Origin: Gliomastix tumulicola
Taxonomy: Eukaryota > Ascomycota > Sordariomycetes > Hypocreales > Bionectriaceae
Length of the DNA stretch: 64,000 nt
Reading direction: 5' to 3'
Assembly: GCA_001599755.1 (NCBI GenBank)
Contig: BCHX01000005.1
Coordinates: forward strand, 3,902,409-3,966,408
A program made the translations under genes and the position numbers. Below are positions 30,771-42,904 of the stretch, piece after piece. The notes under the pieces were generated by a model, which did no database searches, was not told the DNA's origin, and was given only the letters and a program-made list of their open reading frames with translations. Each line of letters starts with the position of its first letter. Position 1 is the first letter of the stretch.

Positions 30771-33267
30771 TCACTCAGTGAACCCCAGCTTCTTCCCGAC
30801 CTCCAAATATGCTGTGCGGGCCGCCTCCCGCGCCTTCAAAAGCTCCAAGCTCCCCCTGGCGCGATTCAGCTGCTTGCGGCACGCGATCATCTCCCGATTC
30901 GCCGCGTCATACTGCCCCTTCAGGTTCTGCACGAGGGCACCGGCGATAACCTCCTCCTCCTTCCGCCTCTGGACCTGCGCCCTAGCGTGCTCGGCGCGTC
31001 CGCGGACAGCATCCAGCGCGGCCTTGCGCATCCGCCGCGACTCGGCACGCTCCTCGGCCTCGCTCTCGTCCTCGTCGTCGTCCGGGCTTGAGGACTCAAT
31101 GGCATCGTCCTTCTCGAGGTTGGCCAGGTTCGCCTCGCACCGCTGGACGTCGGCGTGCCACTTGGCCGCTCGGCCCTGGACGCGGGCCAGCTCCTGTGCT
31201 GCGCTGCCTTCCCTGTCCACGAGGTTGGAGCGAACCTGGAGTTTGTCCGTCACTGTTTGTTCGAGGGTGCGGATCTGCCTTCGGCAGTGATCGATGCTGT
31301 CCAAGACAACGGCAGTGGGCGGACTCGGGAGGAGGGCGGGCGGGATGCATTCCGACAGCGCCTTTGCCAGGCCCTCGAACATGACGGTCTGCTGCTTGAT
31401 GTTCTTCAGGACGAGGTGATCGGGTGGTGGATTGGGAGTGTCGGTGGGCGACTCGAGATGAGTGGACGCATCCGAGAGCGCCAGCTCGGTGCTCGGCGTA
31501 CGTGAGCTGCCAGTGCTGACGCCGCCCATCGCAGAGTTCGAGCCGGTGGCGATGGGGCAGCAGTCCTTACTGGCAGTTGGATGTTCGGCAGGTCGGTTGG
31601 TCGGAGGAGTATCCTTCTGGTGTGTCGGGGGCGCTAGACGAGGCCGCTTCCTGACGCGTCGGCCGTCGTCCTCCCCCTCCTTCTCCTTCTCCTCCTCCTC
31701 CTCCTCGGGCCTTCGGTTCTGCTTGGGGTCCGCACGCTGTACGGTCCAACGTCCGCCATCTCGCTTGAAGTACATGATCAATGTCCTCTCCTGCGAGGCC
31801 CTACGCTCCTGGTGCGCGCTCGATGCGGGCACAGCGACTGTAGACGGTCCCTCGCGCGTCGTCGGACGAGGTCCCGGGGCCGTGGCGGCAGGGGCGGGAG
31901 ATACGCTCACATTGATGCATCCCGCCGCGCTGCTGTCGGTCGCCGGCGATTCAGCGTCATCGGGCGGACGATCCTGGGTCTCGGTGGCTTGATTGTTCGC
32001 CGCTTCCTCTGTGCCACTAGTAGTAGCACGACGAGCAGCAGCCTTCGCCGCCTCGTTCTGGCCTTCCTTCGATCTGGCCACGGCATCGACAAACGACGGA
32101 TGCGTGCGACTGATGTTCACCAGGCCCATGGACTCGGAGATGAACTGGGCCGCCCTCGCCGCGGCACTCGACCACCTCATCTTCCCGACGTCGCCGTCGC
32201 TGAGATGCAGCACCGCCTCGTAGACCACGCCGCCCGGCTCGTACAGCCGCCGCCGCTCGACGTCCCGCTGCGCGGCCCTGGATATGACGCTGCCGAGATG
32301 GCCCGTCTCCGTGCAGCCGAGCACGTCGCGGGTCTTGAGCTCCAGGGCCTCGGGCCAGGGGGGCAGCCAGCCGAGACCGGGCCAGTCGATGAAGCACTGC
32401 GCCACGCGGTCGTGGTGGTAGCTTGGCCGGTTCCTCGGGATGACGTTGTTGAGTGCCGAGTCGTAGGCGTCGGTCAGGATGCGGGCTGCTGGCGCGGGGA
32501 GTGTGGCGGCGAAGGCCCGGGCGCGGTAGATGCCGACCGGTCGCAGGTGGTCTGGGAGCATGGAGGTAAAGCGGGCGATCTTGCCGAGCGTGGCTTTCTG
32601 GTCGTGGGCGCTGAGGTCGGGGATGTTGAGCTCTCGAATCAGTTCATGAACCTGGTGGATGAGTATCAGTCCGTTCAGGGACCTGGAGCTGGCAGGGGAG
32701 GGGCGGCAGACCGCGCCGGTCGGAACGGAGGGAAAATAGTGGTCTTACCATGTCTGTGTAGGACTTCATTCCTGCTTCCTCACGCTCCGTCAACGTCTCC
32801 TCAGGGCGCGAGACAGGAGGCGGCGAAGGACGTTGGGAAGCCATCGAGCCAGGCCGATCAGTGACCGCGCAGTCACTGACGACGGGTTGCTCGGTCGTGG
32901 TAGCCCGCTGCTCACGATCGACCTGCTGCCTCAGTGCCTGAGCAGGCTCGTCATCACTGCTCGACGAGTCTTCCTCGCTGTCATTAGGACGCGCAGACTG
33001 ATCCGTCGTCGTCGTCGTCGTCGTCGCACTCCGCAGCCGTCGAGACGTCCAGTCACCAGTCTGCAGCATCTCCAGAAGACGAGCCGAAGCAGCGCGACCC
33101 AAGCGTCCTCCACGACGACGACCCCGACGAGGACGTGGGATTCCTCTTGAGGAGAGCCGGGGAGAGGGAGCATTGAGGTCGGAAGCGTCATAGCTCGCAG
33201 CCTCACCGCCGCCATGGCCTCCACGAGACGATGTCGCACGAGAAACGGTCCCACGAGTCCTTGCCAT
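30771..33267 (-). CDS. Large basic/coiled-coil protein of unknown function
   Basis: Two exons, 33267-32749 and 32651-30771, joined by a 97-nt intron (donor GTAAGA, acceptor CAG, phase 0), giving 799 residues. The N-terminus is strongly basic with an AT-hook-like RPRRGRRRGGR at about residues 46-56, suggesting DNA or chromatin contact. Then come a Thr run and an acidic Ser run from triplet repeats. A globular part follows (residues about 180-340, with TSMLPDHLRPVG and IPRNRPSYHHDRVAQCFIDW), then a Pro/Thr/Glu-rich disordered stretch with a nuclear-localisation-like RRVRKRPRL. The C-terminal 200 residues are charged heptads typical of a coiled coil (RKEEEVIAGALVQNLK). Family not recognised; a nuclear role is inferred only. 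Confidence 0.82.
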
Positions 33268-35945
33268 GGCGCCGGCCAGGCCTATGACGATTGGCCCCAG
33301 ACGATTGCGTGTCGGCGGCGCGGTACGTACGTGGAGCGCGTCTGGCAGGGGGAGGCGTCACGATAAGAAAGGAGACACTTGCAGTAGTGGGAAGAGCTGC
33401 AAGCGTTGGAGCGCCGGGGAGGGGGGGGAGTGGTTCGCTCAGATCAGCATGGCCACGCGTCGATGAGATGGCCGAGGAGAAAGATGGCGAGAATGGGAAG
33501 CTGTGCGAGGAGATGGACGCTGCAGGAGGTGGATATTCTTGAAAAGAGGCGACGGGAAGCCGTCGTTGGTATCGGCTACGTGCGTTTGCTGTGGACTGGA
33601 GGATGGTGTTGGTGGTGATGGCCGCCAGCGTGTAACACGGAGAGGCAGGTGTACATGCGATGGCACTGCAACTCAGTGGTGTTGCAAGTACCTCTCGCCG
33701 ATGGATGTGCGGGTATCTGGATCTTTCTGCAGCCTGCCTACAGCTACCACAGACAGACGTGTTGGGCGCCGTTCTGGCGTCTGCAGGTGCTCCAAAATGA
33801 GATGCAGCGACTCTCAGGGAGCTCGGACAGCGGGGGAAAAAAAACAAAGAGCCGCCTGCAGCAGGATCTCTGCGTCACGCAGCCGTCAGCTGCCAGCCCA
33901 AGCTGTCCCCTGATATGGGCTGCCTTGTGACACCCAAAGTGACGTGGACAGCGCTGTTCCGAGGGCAATTTCGCATTGTTGGCCAAATTGCGCCCTGCCG
34001 TCCGATGTCCGCTATTTTAATACTCTGTATTGTCACCCTTTCTGGATAGCATCTCAGCATAACATCGAGCCACCAAGTAGCTGCACCACACCAGCACCGA
34101 CATAGCTACGCAAAACGCACACTGATTGAGCTCCCTGGGAAACAATGCCAGCAGTGGGCTGACGCATTCTTGGACGCCGAAGCTACAATCTTTCATCCCT
34201 CCGATGTCCTGTTAATTTGGCCCTACAAGCCTCCCGCATAGATCGGTCATCACACACGTCCTTAGATGAGCACTGCAGCATGACGATTCCTCCATTTCGA
34301 TCGCCCAAGCCACTCTTCGATCACTGCCAATCGATGAGGCCCGATCGGCCGCCCTGAGATGAATTAGAGCCCACCATTGATGTGCTGTCTGTGTCGCCCA
34401 AGTGACAGTCCTACATCACCGTGACACCGACCCAAATTGTCAGCCCAGAGTGACATTTAACGGCGCTTGGAGTACAGGGTTGATTCAAATATCTTCGCCG
34501 TGACTGGCCTAGAGACTGCTGAACATCGCTCTACACCTTTGTGCATCAATCTTCAGAACGCAGCATCTATCCACGAATGTTGAACTTGTACATGACGTGA
34601 CGTGACTGGCGCCAGCAAGAGGCACGAGCAGACCTTTCTGGGTATCCCAGTTCACAGTCACACGGGCGCCACCATTTGGTACCAGAAGAAAAGCTGTGGC
34701 TGTCACACCGCTCGTCAGGGACTAGGATCCGGTGACGATGGAGTGTGCTTCGGCATGTACGGAGCAGTTTTGACAGGCAGCTTTGGCCGCCGTCTGGTTA
34801 CACGCACAACTTTTATGAATTTCCACGTAGATGCAGCTCAAAGTCCGCCTCTTCCCAGTATGTTCACACGGCTTCAATGCCCCATGGGCGAGACAAAGCC
34901 CCCTAGCGCTCACGTCCACCAGTAACTCGGAGTGATCGATGGAGGCGCAGTGCATCCCGCTACGTCGGGGAGGTTGCTGGTTGCAGGCAGGGCCAGCATA
35001 ATACGCCCAAACACTACCAGTACCGGCACTAAAACCTGACTACCACACGTTTTTTTATGTGGCACGCAGCGTAATTCTACATACTTGCTCAGACGCCGGA
35101 CGACCCCTCATCGCACCGGTGCTTCACGGCGATGGCCAACACGCAGATCGCGATGCCGAGAGAGAGATCCAGGGGAATCAGGGAGGAGGGCATCGCTTTG
35201 ACCCTGAAAAAATATTATCGACACCCCTCAAGACAGGGCCAGCTTGTTTGTACCACCGCCACCACGGCACTTTGCCGCGGCAGCAGACATTAGCGCAAAG
35301 TGCGTAGCCGCGACGGCATCCTTCCGCGTCCAGCCAACGCACAGCGCTGAGCCTGTCAAGAGTACTCTGTACCTGAATGTCTGTGTGAGCGAGTCCTAAC
35401 GGGTCGTATTGGGGACGAAGGCTGGCAGATCCCCGAGCCTGGCTACCTGTACCGACACTACCGATCACGGCCCAGGTGAAGCATGCTATCACACACATTC
35501 CTTTTTTCTCCGTTGCCTCTCTAATGACCAGTCCACGGCCGTTACAATCCCTGCCACTACGGGTTGCCCGTCTTTCATCTCGGGCAGCAGCGCAAGTGTG
35601 ATGAGACGAGCTCGAATACGAGACGGACAGCCGCGTCCCAGTGGACCTGGAGTCCCCCTGACACATTATGTACGCTCAACGTCAGAAGCAATTCAACAGT
35701 ATTACCCACGCTGCCGTGGTTTGATCAGCCAGTGGACAGTGCCAAAGATCCGTCATCTTTTGCATACATCACATTCTGTTTCTTTCCCGCCCTCCATCCA
35801 TCTACTCTACCTACCTCACCAGACACGCTTCCCAACCTCAGCGCCTTCTCTACCCTGCCGTGCCTCGTACACTGTTCACGTACTTGCTCCCAAAAATCCT
35901 CTACTCTTACACGATATCCGGTCTCATCAAACGCCCCCAGCGAAC
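33268..35945. other. Long intergenic region
   Basis: About 2.7 kb. It contains the promoter of the coiled-coil gene on the left and that of the small membrane protein on the right. Frames up to 277 residues run into the latter gene but have no coding character before 35946. Nothing recognised. Confidence 0.5.
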
Positions 35946-36242
35946 ATGGCGTCCACTCTCGAATCGCTCTTCGGAGGCAGAATCCACTACTGTGTCAAGC
36001 CCCCAAACCCAGACAACCAAACCATATGCTGCGAGATGCAACGCCACTTCCTCCTATCGATCATCAACGGCCACCTCTACATCCTCGCTGGATCCGTCAT
36101 TTTCTCCGTCGCTATCATGGACATTTTCACACCGCCAAGGCTGTTCTTCAACTGGTGGGGGAGGGCTAGCTTCATTCTCGTCGTTTTCGCCGGCTACGTG
36201 GCCTCGATGAAGCTTTGCGTCGTCTTGTTCGGCAACCTTTAG
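35946..36242 (+). CDS. Small two-helix membrane protein, 98 residues
   Basis: ATG at 35946 follows GCGAAC and begins MASTLESLFGG. The product has two clear membrane segments: HLYILAGSVIFSVAIMDIF (about residues 42-60) and ASFILVVFAGYVASMKLCVV (about 73-92), with a short Cys-containing N-terminal part (IHYC and TICCEM). No family recognised. The frame is open for another 180 codons upstream, but that part is Ser/Pro/His-rich and reads like a leader; the 35946 start gives a compact, plausible membrane protein. Confidence 0.55.
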   Translation: MASTLESLFGGRIHYCVKPPNPDNQTICCEMQRHFLLSIINGHLYILAGSVIFSVAIMDIFTPPRLFFNWWGRASFILVVFAGYVASMKLCVVLFGNL

Positions 36243-36960
36243 GTTCTCTGGCCCTCGTTAGCCTTTCGTCGTGGGATGCACGGTCGTACCCCAACGATTG
36301 GTTGGCTGGACTTCGACTGCCAGGAAGTCTTATCCATTTGCGCAGACGGTCTGGGTCTTTCAACCACCCCAATCTTCGATCGGTCTCGAGCTTTGCGCTC
36401 GGGGCATGTCAGTGACATCAACTGTCATTGTCCTTTCATTTTCAATCAGCATACCAGCTCGGTTTCACTACCTATTACTCCTTCGGCTTTCGACATTCTT
36501 GAGATTCTCCCGACTCGCACGGTGGGCTGAATACATCCTTTCCAGCCTTCGCCCATCGCTCATCTTCCACGCCTCTTGATCCCACGACTTTCCTAACCGG
36601 TCGGGTTTGTGCCGAAATCAGGGAGTCGCTCGGCTGGCAAGGAGCGGATATAGAGTCACACTGGAGGGGATATTTGGATGCATGTGAGGGCATGCGTGGA
36701 GGTCTTCGAACTACCTGGCAATACAGTAACGTCTAGGCGGTCTTTTTTCCTGCAGGCTACGCGGTGGATAGTTTTATTAGACTTTCTTTGCTACAAGTAT
36801 CAATTCTTTAAGCTTCCAAGTCGGTGATTGATTCTCATGAGTGGCATTGCAGACGTACTTAAGCGTGCCAAGGTGTGACATCGTAAGAAGAGATACGTGT
36901 GTCCGTCCCACCCCCTTTCTGCCACCGCTCCAGACCCTTTGCAGCTCCCACCGTCGACAT
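36243..36960. other. Intergenic, convergent 3' ends
   Basis: About 720 bp between a plus-strand small gene and the minus-strand esterase; holds both 3' UTRs. No gene supported. Confidence 0.5.
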
Positions 36961-38102
36961 CTACAGCAAGCACTGGGAGTACCACTCGTTCGACACCTTG
37001 CATGTGCCCTGGGCGCAGCACTTGGCCCCAGTCCATCCACTCCCCCCGCACTGTCCATACAGCGACTGGCATGTGCCCGTGGGGTTCGTCCCGCCGCCGG
37101 TGCTCGTCGACGTCGTCGGGGGCGGGTTGCTGCCCGTCGAGGTAGGCTGCGTGCCTCCCCCGATGATGCCGAAGAAGCGCAGCAGGTTGTCCGGGACAAC
37201 ATTGGGGGCGTGGCCGACGCTGGCGCCGAAGAAGCCCTGCAGCTGCGACCCATCACCGTAGATCTTCTGCGTCCAGCCGCTGGAGGGCGTGTTGGCCACG
37301 TCGCGACTGTACGACACGCCGAGGACGTTGGACCACTGCTCCAGGGCCTCCTCGGCGCACTTGGGACGGACGAGCGTATCCGCGTTCCCGTGCCAGATCT
37401 GCATCCTGGGCCTGCGGCCGGCGTACCCCGGGTACGAGTTGCGCACAAACGCACCCCACTCCTGCGGCGTGTGGTCCAGCCCCTGGGCGCAGGTCTGGTT
37501 CGCCGAGAAGGGCGTGGCCGACTCGGCGCCCGCGAAGCACGCGTGCGGCGTGCCCGAGTACGCGGCGCCCGCGGCGAAGACGTCCGGGTACGAGCCCGCC
37601 ATGACGTTGGTCATCATGCCGCCGGACGAGAAGCCCATGACGAAGACGCGGCCCGCGTCGCCGCTGTACTGGCGCAGCGTGTACTCGACCATGCTGATGA
37701 TGCCGCGGGCGTCGCCGCCGGAGCCGTGCGTGAGGCTGGCCGGGCTGTGGACGTCCCAGCAGTTGCTCATGTTGGGGGTCTCCGGGTAGATGAGGATGAA
37801 CTTGTACTGGTTGGCCGAGGAGACGAGGTTGCTGCCGGTGTACCATTGAGAAGCGGTTCCGCCGCAGGGGTGCAGCTAAGCAGGATGTCAGTCAGTACAG
37901 TGGTTCGGCGAAGGAGCCCCTATGTGGAGGAGGAGACATGGCATACTGCAACGATGATGGCCGGGCTGGCGGGAAGCCCGGTAGGGACGTGGATGAACAT
38001 GCGGATGTTGGTTGGGTTGGTGCCAAAGTTGGTGACCTGCTGGAGGCTCTGTGCCACGGCAGTGGCTGCCAGAGCGGCAAACCAGAAGATGGACAGAAGC
38101 AT
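36961..38102 (-). CDS. Secreted CE1-type acetylxylan/feruloyl esterase with C-terminal CBM1
   Basis: Secreted esterase that deacetylates xylan or releases ferulate from plant cell walls. Two exons, 38102-37947 and 37875-36961, with a 71-nt intron (GTATGC...TTAG, phase 0), 356 residues. N-terminal signal peptide MLLSIFWFAALAATAVAQ; catalytic-type nucleophile in GFSSGGMM; conserved blocks LHPCGGTASQWY and IWHGNAD. A Pro/Thr/Ser-rich linker (PPPTTSTSTGGG) leads to a fungal cellulose-binding module, CBM1, over the last 36 residues with the expected cysteines and aromatic residues (YGQCGG, CKVSNEWYSQC). Domain order matches secreted fungal AXE/FaeB-like enzymes. A good TATA box lies about 95 nt upstream. 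Confidence 0.93.
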
Positions 38103-38193
38103 GTTGGAAGGGTACTGGGCGTAGTCGCTCTTGAGGATGGCCTGCTGTTGCGAACACTAACTATCCCATCACAAGGGCCGCCTTTCTTCCCTT

Positions 38194-38201
38194 CTTTATA
38201 G
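38194..38201 (-). promoter_or_regulatory. TATA box of the esterase gene
   Basis: CTATAAAG on the minus strand, about 95 nt upstream of the ATG at 38102, a usual distance for fungal core promoters. Confidence 0.55.
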
Positions 38202-40498
38202 TCGTCGCCGCCCAGGAAGCCATCGTCAGGCGCCGAGGCAGTCGGCCATCCAAATTAACCCAACATCTCGAACGTAGTCAAGAAATTTCCCCATTTGGCC
38301 AGTGACCTTCGGCAAGCATTCTCGGCTGCCATCCGGCATTCATCTTCGGCAATCCGTACTGACGGGCCCGGATCGTCACTGGTGCGCACATGGCGGTATA
38401 TTAGACGGATCTCAAGCATTTCCCCTTTCTTCCTCCTCCATCTGTTCTGCTGGAGGTCTAGACCGTTCCGAGCAATCAATGCGCGCGAGCCAGGCCGTAT
38501 CCAGTCGCGCGTTCCAGGTAGATTGTTCCGTATTTCCAGAGTGGGAAATCAAGCCTTCTGCACTCTTTTTCCCATTTTGCCGGGGGCGAGGCGGCATCGA
38601 GACGCGGTAAAGAACCGCGAGTAGTGTGAGTACCTTAGGCCGGTCATTGTGTGCGCCAGGCATAAGTCGCCTCCTACGACGTAACTCAGAGGGGAATGAA
38701 CAGCTCCTCGCCGCTTCGCGCCTCTGCCGAGGTGCCGAAGAGAGGCAGGTCGTCACCACACGGGTCAAAGATGCGGGCGATTTACAGTCCAATCCCTGCA
38801 ATCCCAGGGACTTGGTGGGCATTAGCCGGTTTAGCCTGTCCTGGATACGATGCGGGGAGACCAGTTCAGGCGATGTCTGTCGGCCAGGCAGGGCGTCCAG
38901 TTCTCTACGACCTGTCTGCGCACGTAGAGACATCGGCTTTCTGGGCCACGCATCAATGCCAGATATAAGACCGTGTATTGGCCCTTGTAGCTACTCCCGT
39001 GGCCGCCATTTTGGCCTAAAAAGTACCCATCCCCATCCCCAGCAATTGCTGTGGTTTCCTCCTTTGCCAGCTTCCCTAAAATCTTCCCCGAATTCCCCAC
39101 CTTGCTCGCCATTCCAGGGCTCTCTTCACTGGCCTTCAAAGTCCACTGCCCATCAACGGAGGTCCAGCGATTTTCTCCCAGCCGTAACATCGTCGTCCCT
39201 ACGAATGCTCTCACATTCAGACATCGCACTGCGAAGGTCTAAGTTATGGGCACAATCTGCGTAAGATCAGGCACCACGTCCGCGAATACGATACTTATGG
39301 CAGTCTCAAGTGTCGAGTGCGCTATGCTGATGGAAGCGGTAAGCATGGCTTGTCGTTGAAATAAACTCGATACGCTAAGCGAACTTTTGTGAAGGACAAA
39401 TGCTAATTTAGCATTCACCTTACCTTATGATTGATAGGCACGCATTGAGACATAAGGTACATAAAATACAGGATCAAGCGATGGTGCTACTCAAGCCAGT
39501 TGGCATCCTGAAGGGCATAAAATGGGGCAGCTGCCACCGTTCAGTGGGCAAAGCCCAAATAAGTCCGTGAGGTGGCCAGCCAAATCACGGGCCGCTCCGT
39601 GCCTCAGTATCTGCCACATAGACACCGAAAGCCTGACATTAATGCTGGTATACCGACAAGAAGCTTGCTCAGCATTGCTAATTGTTTTATGAGATGACGG
39701 CTCGACGTTATTCAGTGCCGTTTGATTCGGCCACCTTTTGTTGTAGGGTAGCTACTTTGCCGACGCGGTCGTCTCGCTTTAACGGCAGGACGGTGATGGG
39801 TTTTGAAAGGCCAACACGACGGGTATGCCAAATGATTTCTGGCGTAGACTCGACCCATACGAGGGGACAATGTTCTGCACCGGCGCTGGACGCCTGCGGC
39901 TGGCGACGCGTAAATAATCAAAACATGTAATATTGACCTCTGGAGCGTCGGTGCCGTTTCGGCGGTCATCAGGGATTGTCCCCAGAGCCCCTAGCAACTG
40001 GGATCTCATCACTCTTAACTAGCGCTCAAATTCAGCAGGGGACCTGCCCGCCGCCAGTCACTCAAGCTTCGGTGCCGTTTCGGCGAATCCGCCCACGAGC
40101 AGCTTATGAGTATATACAGCTTCGCAGTCCCCCCTGACTTTGATGTTGAAAATCAAAGGTAGTCTAATCTTTCTAGCTGGAACTAATATCATTCTGGTCC
40201 GATTATGACTTGCCACGTGCAGGGGACTGCTCCTTGAACCCCGCCCCGAGAGGCCAGCCAAGCCACAGCGTGATGTACGTCTGCAACTATGCGGTCTGTG
40301 GACTAGACAAGAAGGATGGAAAGGGGTAAGAGGGTATAAGCATAGAATTACGGTCTATGATGGGTCCCGGACGTCTTTGCGTCCTTTTCACACTCGCACC
40401 TTTCCACCCACCTCGCCTTTCTTCGATCTGACCTCGTCGACTTCGAAAGCTCCCTTTGCATTGAGTGTCGACACTGTATGATTAGTGGCTTTGCTATA
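38202..40498. other. Long divergent intergenic region with 17-bp direct repeats
   Basis: About 2.3 kb between the esterase and squalene synthase starts. A 17-nt sequence (TCGGTGCCGTTTCGGCG) is present at 39948-39964 and again at 40069-40085, and a diverged copy lies near 39711. A small palindrome, ATGCTAATTTAGCAT, is at 39400-39414. A TATA-like GGTATAAGC lies near 40330, about 165 nt before the ERG9 start. The 212-residue frame at 38626-39264 has no recognisable content. Confidence 0.5.
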
Positions 40499-42055
40499 AT
40501 GGGTATTGTCTACTACGTTCTCCGCCCGCAGGAGTTGCAGTCCATTCTCAGATGGTAGGTTCCGATGCACTTCTCTCTGGGCCGGCTCCAGAGCATCGAC
40601 AATCTACGACGGCCGGCTGACTACCTCAGGAAACTGTGGCACGACCCCGTCCACAAGCGCACTCCCGAGAAAGAAACCGAAACGCTCCGCGAATGCTACA
40701 AGTACCTCGACAAGACTGGCCGCAGCTTCGCCTCCGTCATCCAGGAGCTGAACCCGGAGCTCGTCGTCCCGGTCTGCCTCTTCTACCTCGTCCTCCGCGG
40801 CCTGGACACGATCGAAGATGACATGACCATCCCGATCGAGAAGAAAGAGGGTTTGCTCCGGAGCTTTGATCAGAGCCTCGACGTCGACGGCTGGACGTTC
40901 ACGGAGAACGGCCCCAACGAGCCGGAGCGGGATTTACTCGTGCACTTCGACGTGGTCATCACCGAGCTGAAGAAGCTGAAACCGCAATACCTCGAGATCA
41001 TACAGGATGTCACCATCAAGATGGGCAACGGCATGGCGGACTACGCGGTCGACGCCGAGTTCAACGCCAACGGGGTGGACAAGATTGTCGACTACGAGCT
41101 CTACTGCCACTACGTCGCTGGCCTCGTTGGCGAGGGCCTTACCCGTCTGTTTGTCGAGAGTGCCCTAGCTAGTCAGCGCCTCAAGGAGGAGCCCCAGCTC
41201 ACCGAGTCCATGGGCCAGTTCCTGCAGAAGAACAACATCATCCGCGATGTGCACGAGGACTACGTCGAGAAGCGACGCTTCTGGCCCAAGGAGATCTGGA
41301 GCAAGTACGTCGATACCTGGGACGACCTCTTCAAGCCAGAGAACCGCGAGATTGCCCTTCACTGCAGCTCAGACATGATTCTGAACGCGCTGAAGCACGT
41401 CGAGGACTGTCTCAGCTACATCGGCAGCATCCACGACCAGAGCGTGTTCAACTTCGTGGCGATCCCTCAGTGCATGGCCATGGCTACGCTGGAACTCGCC
41501 TTTCGAAACCCGGCCATCTTGGACAGAAACATCAAGATCACCAAGGGCAGTGCGTGCCAGCTGATGATGGAGTCCACGCAGGGCATGCCGGCTGTCTGCA
41601 ACGTGTTCCGAAGATATGTGCGGAGGATTAGCGCAAAGAATGACCATTCAGATCCAAACTTTGGTCTGATAAAGGCGCGGTGTACGGAGGTAGGCTCTGC
41701 TCCTGGTCGATGAGCTCGCCCAAAGCTGACGCGCTGTGCCATCTAGATCGAGAGTTTTATCGACACTCTGTATCCCGCGGGCGATTCCCTAGACGGCAAA
41801 CCGGCTGGCACCAACTGGCTTCTGGCCATTTTCTGCGTCACTGCGATACTCGTAAGTTTGGTATGTCTCCTTTGGTATGCCTTTCTTTTACCTGACAGCA
41901 TCATTGAGCAGATTGGAGCGGTTTGGATCGCGGGTTTCGAGACCAATGGCCTGGGGCAGATCCTGCAGATGGGATCCCGCGCAATCCTCAGTACCGGTGT
42001 CGCAGACACGGCTGCGGATCGTACGACGATTACAACTCTGCATCGTGAGCTGTGA
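40499..42055 (+). CDS. ERG9: Squalene synthase (farnesyl-diphosphate farnesyltransferase)
   Basis: Condenses two farnesyl diphosphates to squalene using NADPH, the first committed step to ergosterol, at the ER membrane. Four exons: 40499-40554, 40630-41689, 41747-41851 and 41912-42055; 454 residues. The 18-codon first exon supplies the conserved start MGIVYYVLRPQELQSILRW; an ATG in the first intron (40570) would give a wrong N-terminus. Motifs: first aspartate-rich DTIEDD near residue 82, second DVHED near 224, plus FYLVLRG and NPAILDRN. The last two exons encode the C-terminal membrane anchor, a hydrophobic stretch with LLAIFCVTAILIGAVWIAGF. Introns are 75, 57 and 60 nt. No other sterol gene is nearby, so this is a single housekeeping gene. 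Confidence 0.97.
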
Positions 42056-42904
42056 GGAAGTGGGTAGATATTTTGCTTCGCGGTTGGAGGCGCCTAGGAC
42101 CTGAGTTTACCTGTTCCCTTCCTACTAGCCATTTCTAATAGATACACATGCTTGTAAGTAGGAAGATTTAGATCCATGGCAGGTGTCAGATTGACGTGGA
42201 TTATTCTGATATGGCACATGCCCAGCACATATTGGGTCCCAGACTCCTCCTCCCACCCCTACGCATCATGCACACGTCATGCTCCCAAAGCACTGGCTCG
42301 ACTTCAGTGGGATGCTTTAGCATAGAAAATGCGATGCCCAGAATATGTAGCCATTAACTGGATGTGGCTGGATCGACATGGTCCGGGTTTGACCAATGAC
42401 AGTCACATACCTTCGCCTTCCTTCGCCTTGGTCGCCTTGGTGATTTTGCGCAAGCACTTGGTCCATCACCAAGTCTTTGAGGGCGCGAGTATTAAAAACC
42501 TTGTTGTCTTCTGCAGGTCGCCATTTTGAGAGCAAAAGGAGGGAGCGCTGCGCCCTGCCGTTTAATATCCAAAAGCTTGGCCTGGGGCTGAGTCTGCTCG
42601 GCGCCGCCATGTGGATATTGCAACGCGCTCACACGTCTCCAGAAGATGTCTGGTGATCCGGAAGGTGCCTGGGAATGATATAAGACCGCTGAGAATACGC
42701 TCAAGATCCGCCTCCATCTTTTTTCCTGACCCATCGGCCCTTCCCGTACAGACATAGAACCAGCAGGAGAGCATTTAACGTATCGCCTTCGGTCCTCCGT
42801 CACGCCAGTTCGTCCCATTCCTCGGCGAGCATGTGGCTCGTATCCCTTCAAACATCGGAATGAGACACTGATATTCGACAAGAAGCCTTCGAAAACACAC
42901 CATC
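42056..42904. other. Intergenic region
   Basis: About 850 bp with the ERG9 3' UTR and the promoter of the small myristoylated-type gene. No gene supported. Confidence 0.5.

Noticed and set aside
36841..38124. 427-residue plus-strand frame
   Set aside because: Antisense to the CE1-CBM1 esterase and rich in Arg/Ala/Val as expected from reverse-complemented GC-rich coding sequence.
38626..39264. 212-residue plus-strand frame
   Set aside because: Composition is Arg/Ser/Pro-rich and non-protein-like, no conserved motif, and it lies in a long intergenic region with repeats.
39400..39414. Small palindrome as terminator or transposon end
   Set aside because: Only 7 bp arms, no target-site duplication and no associated gene.
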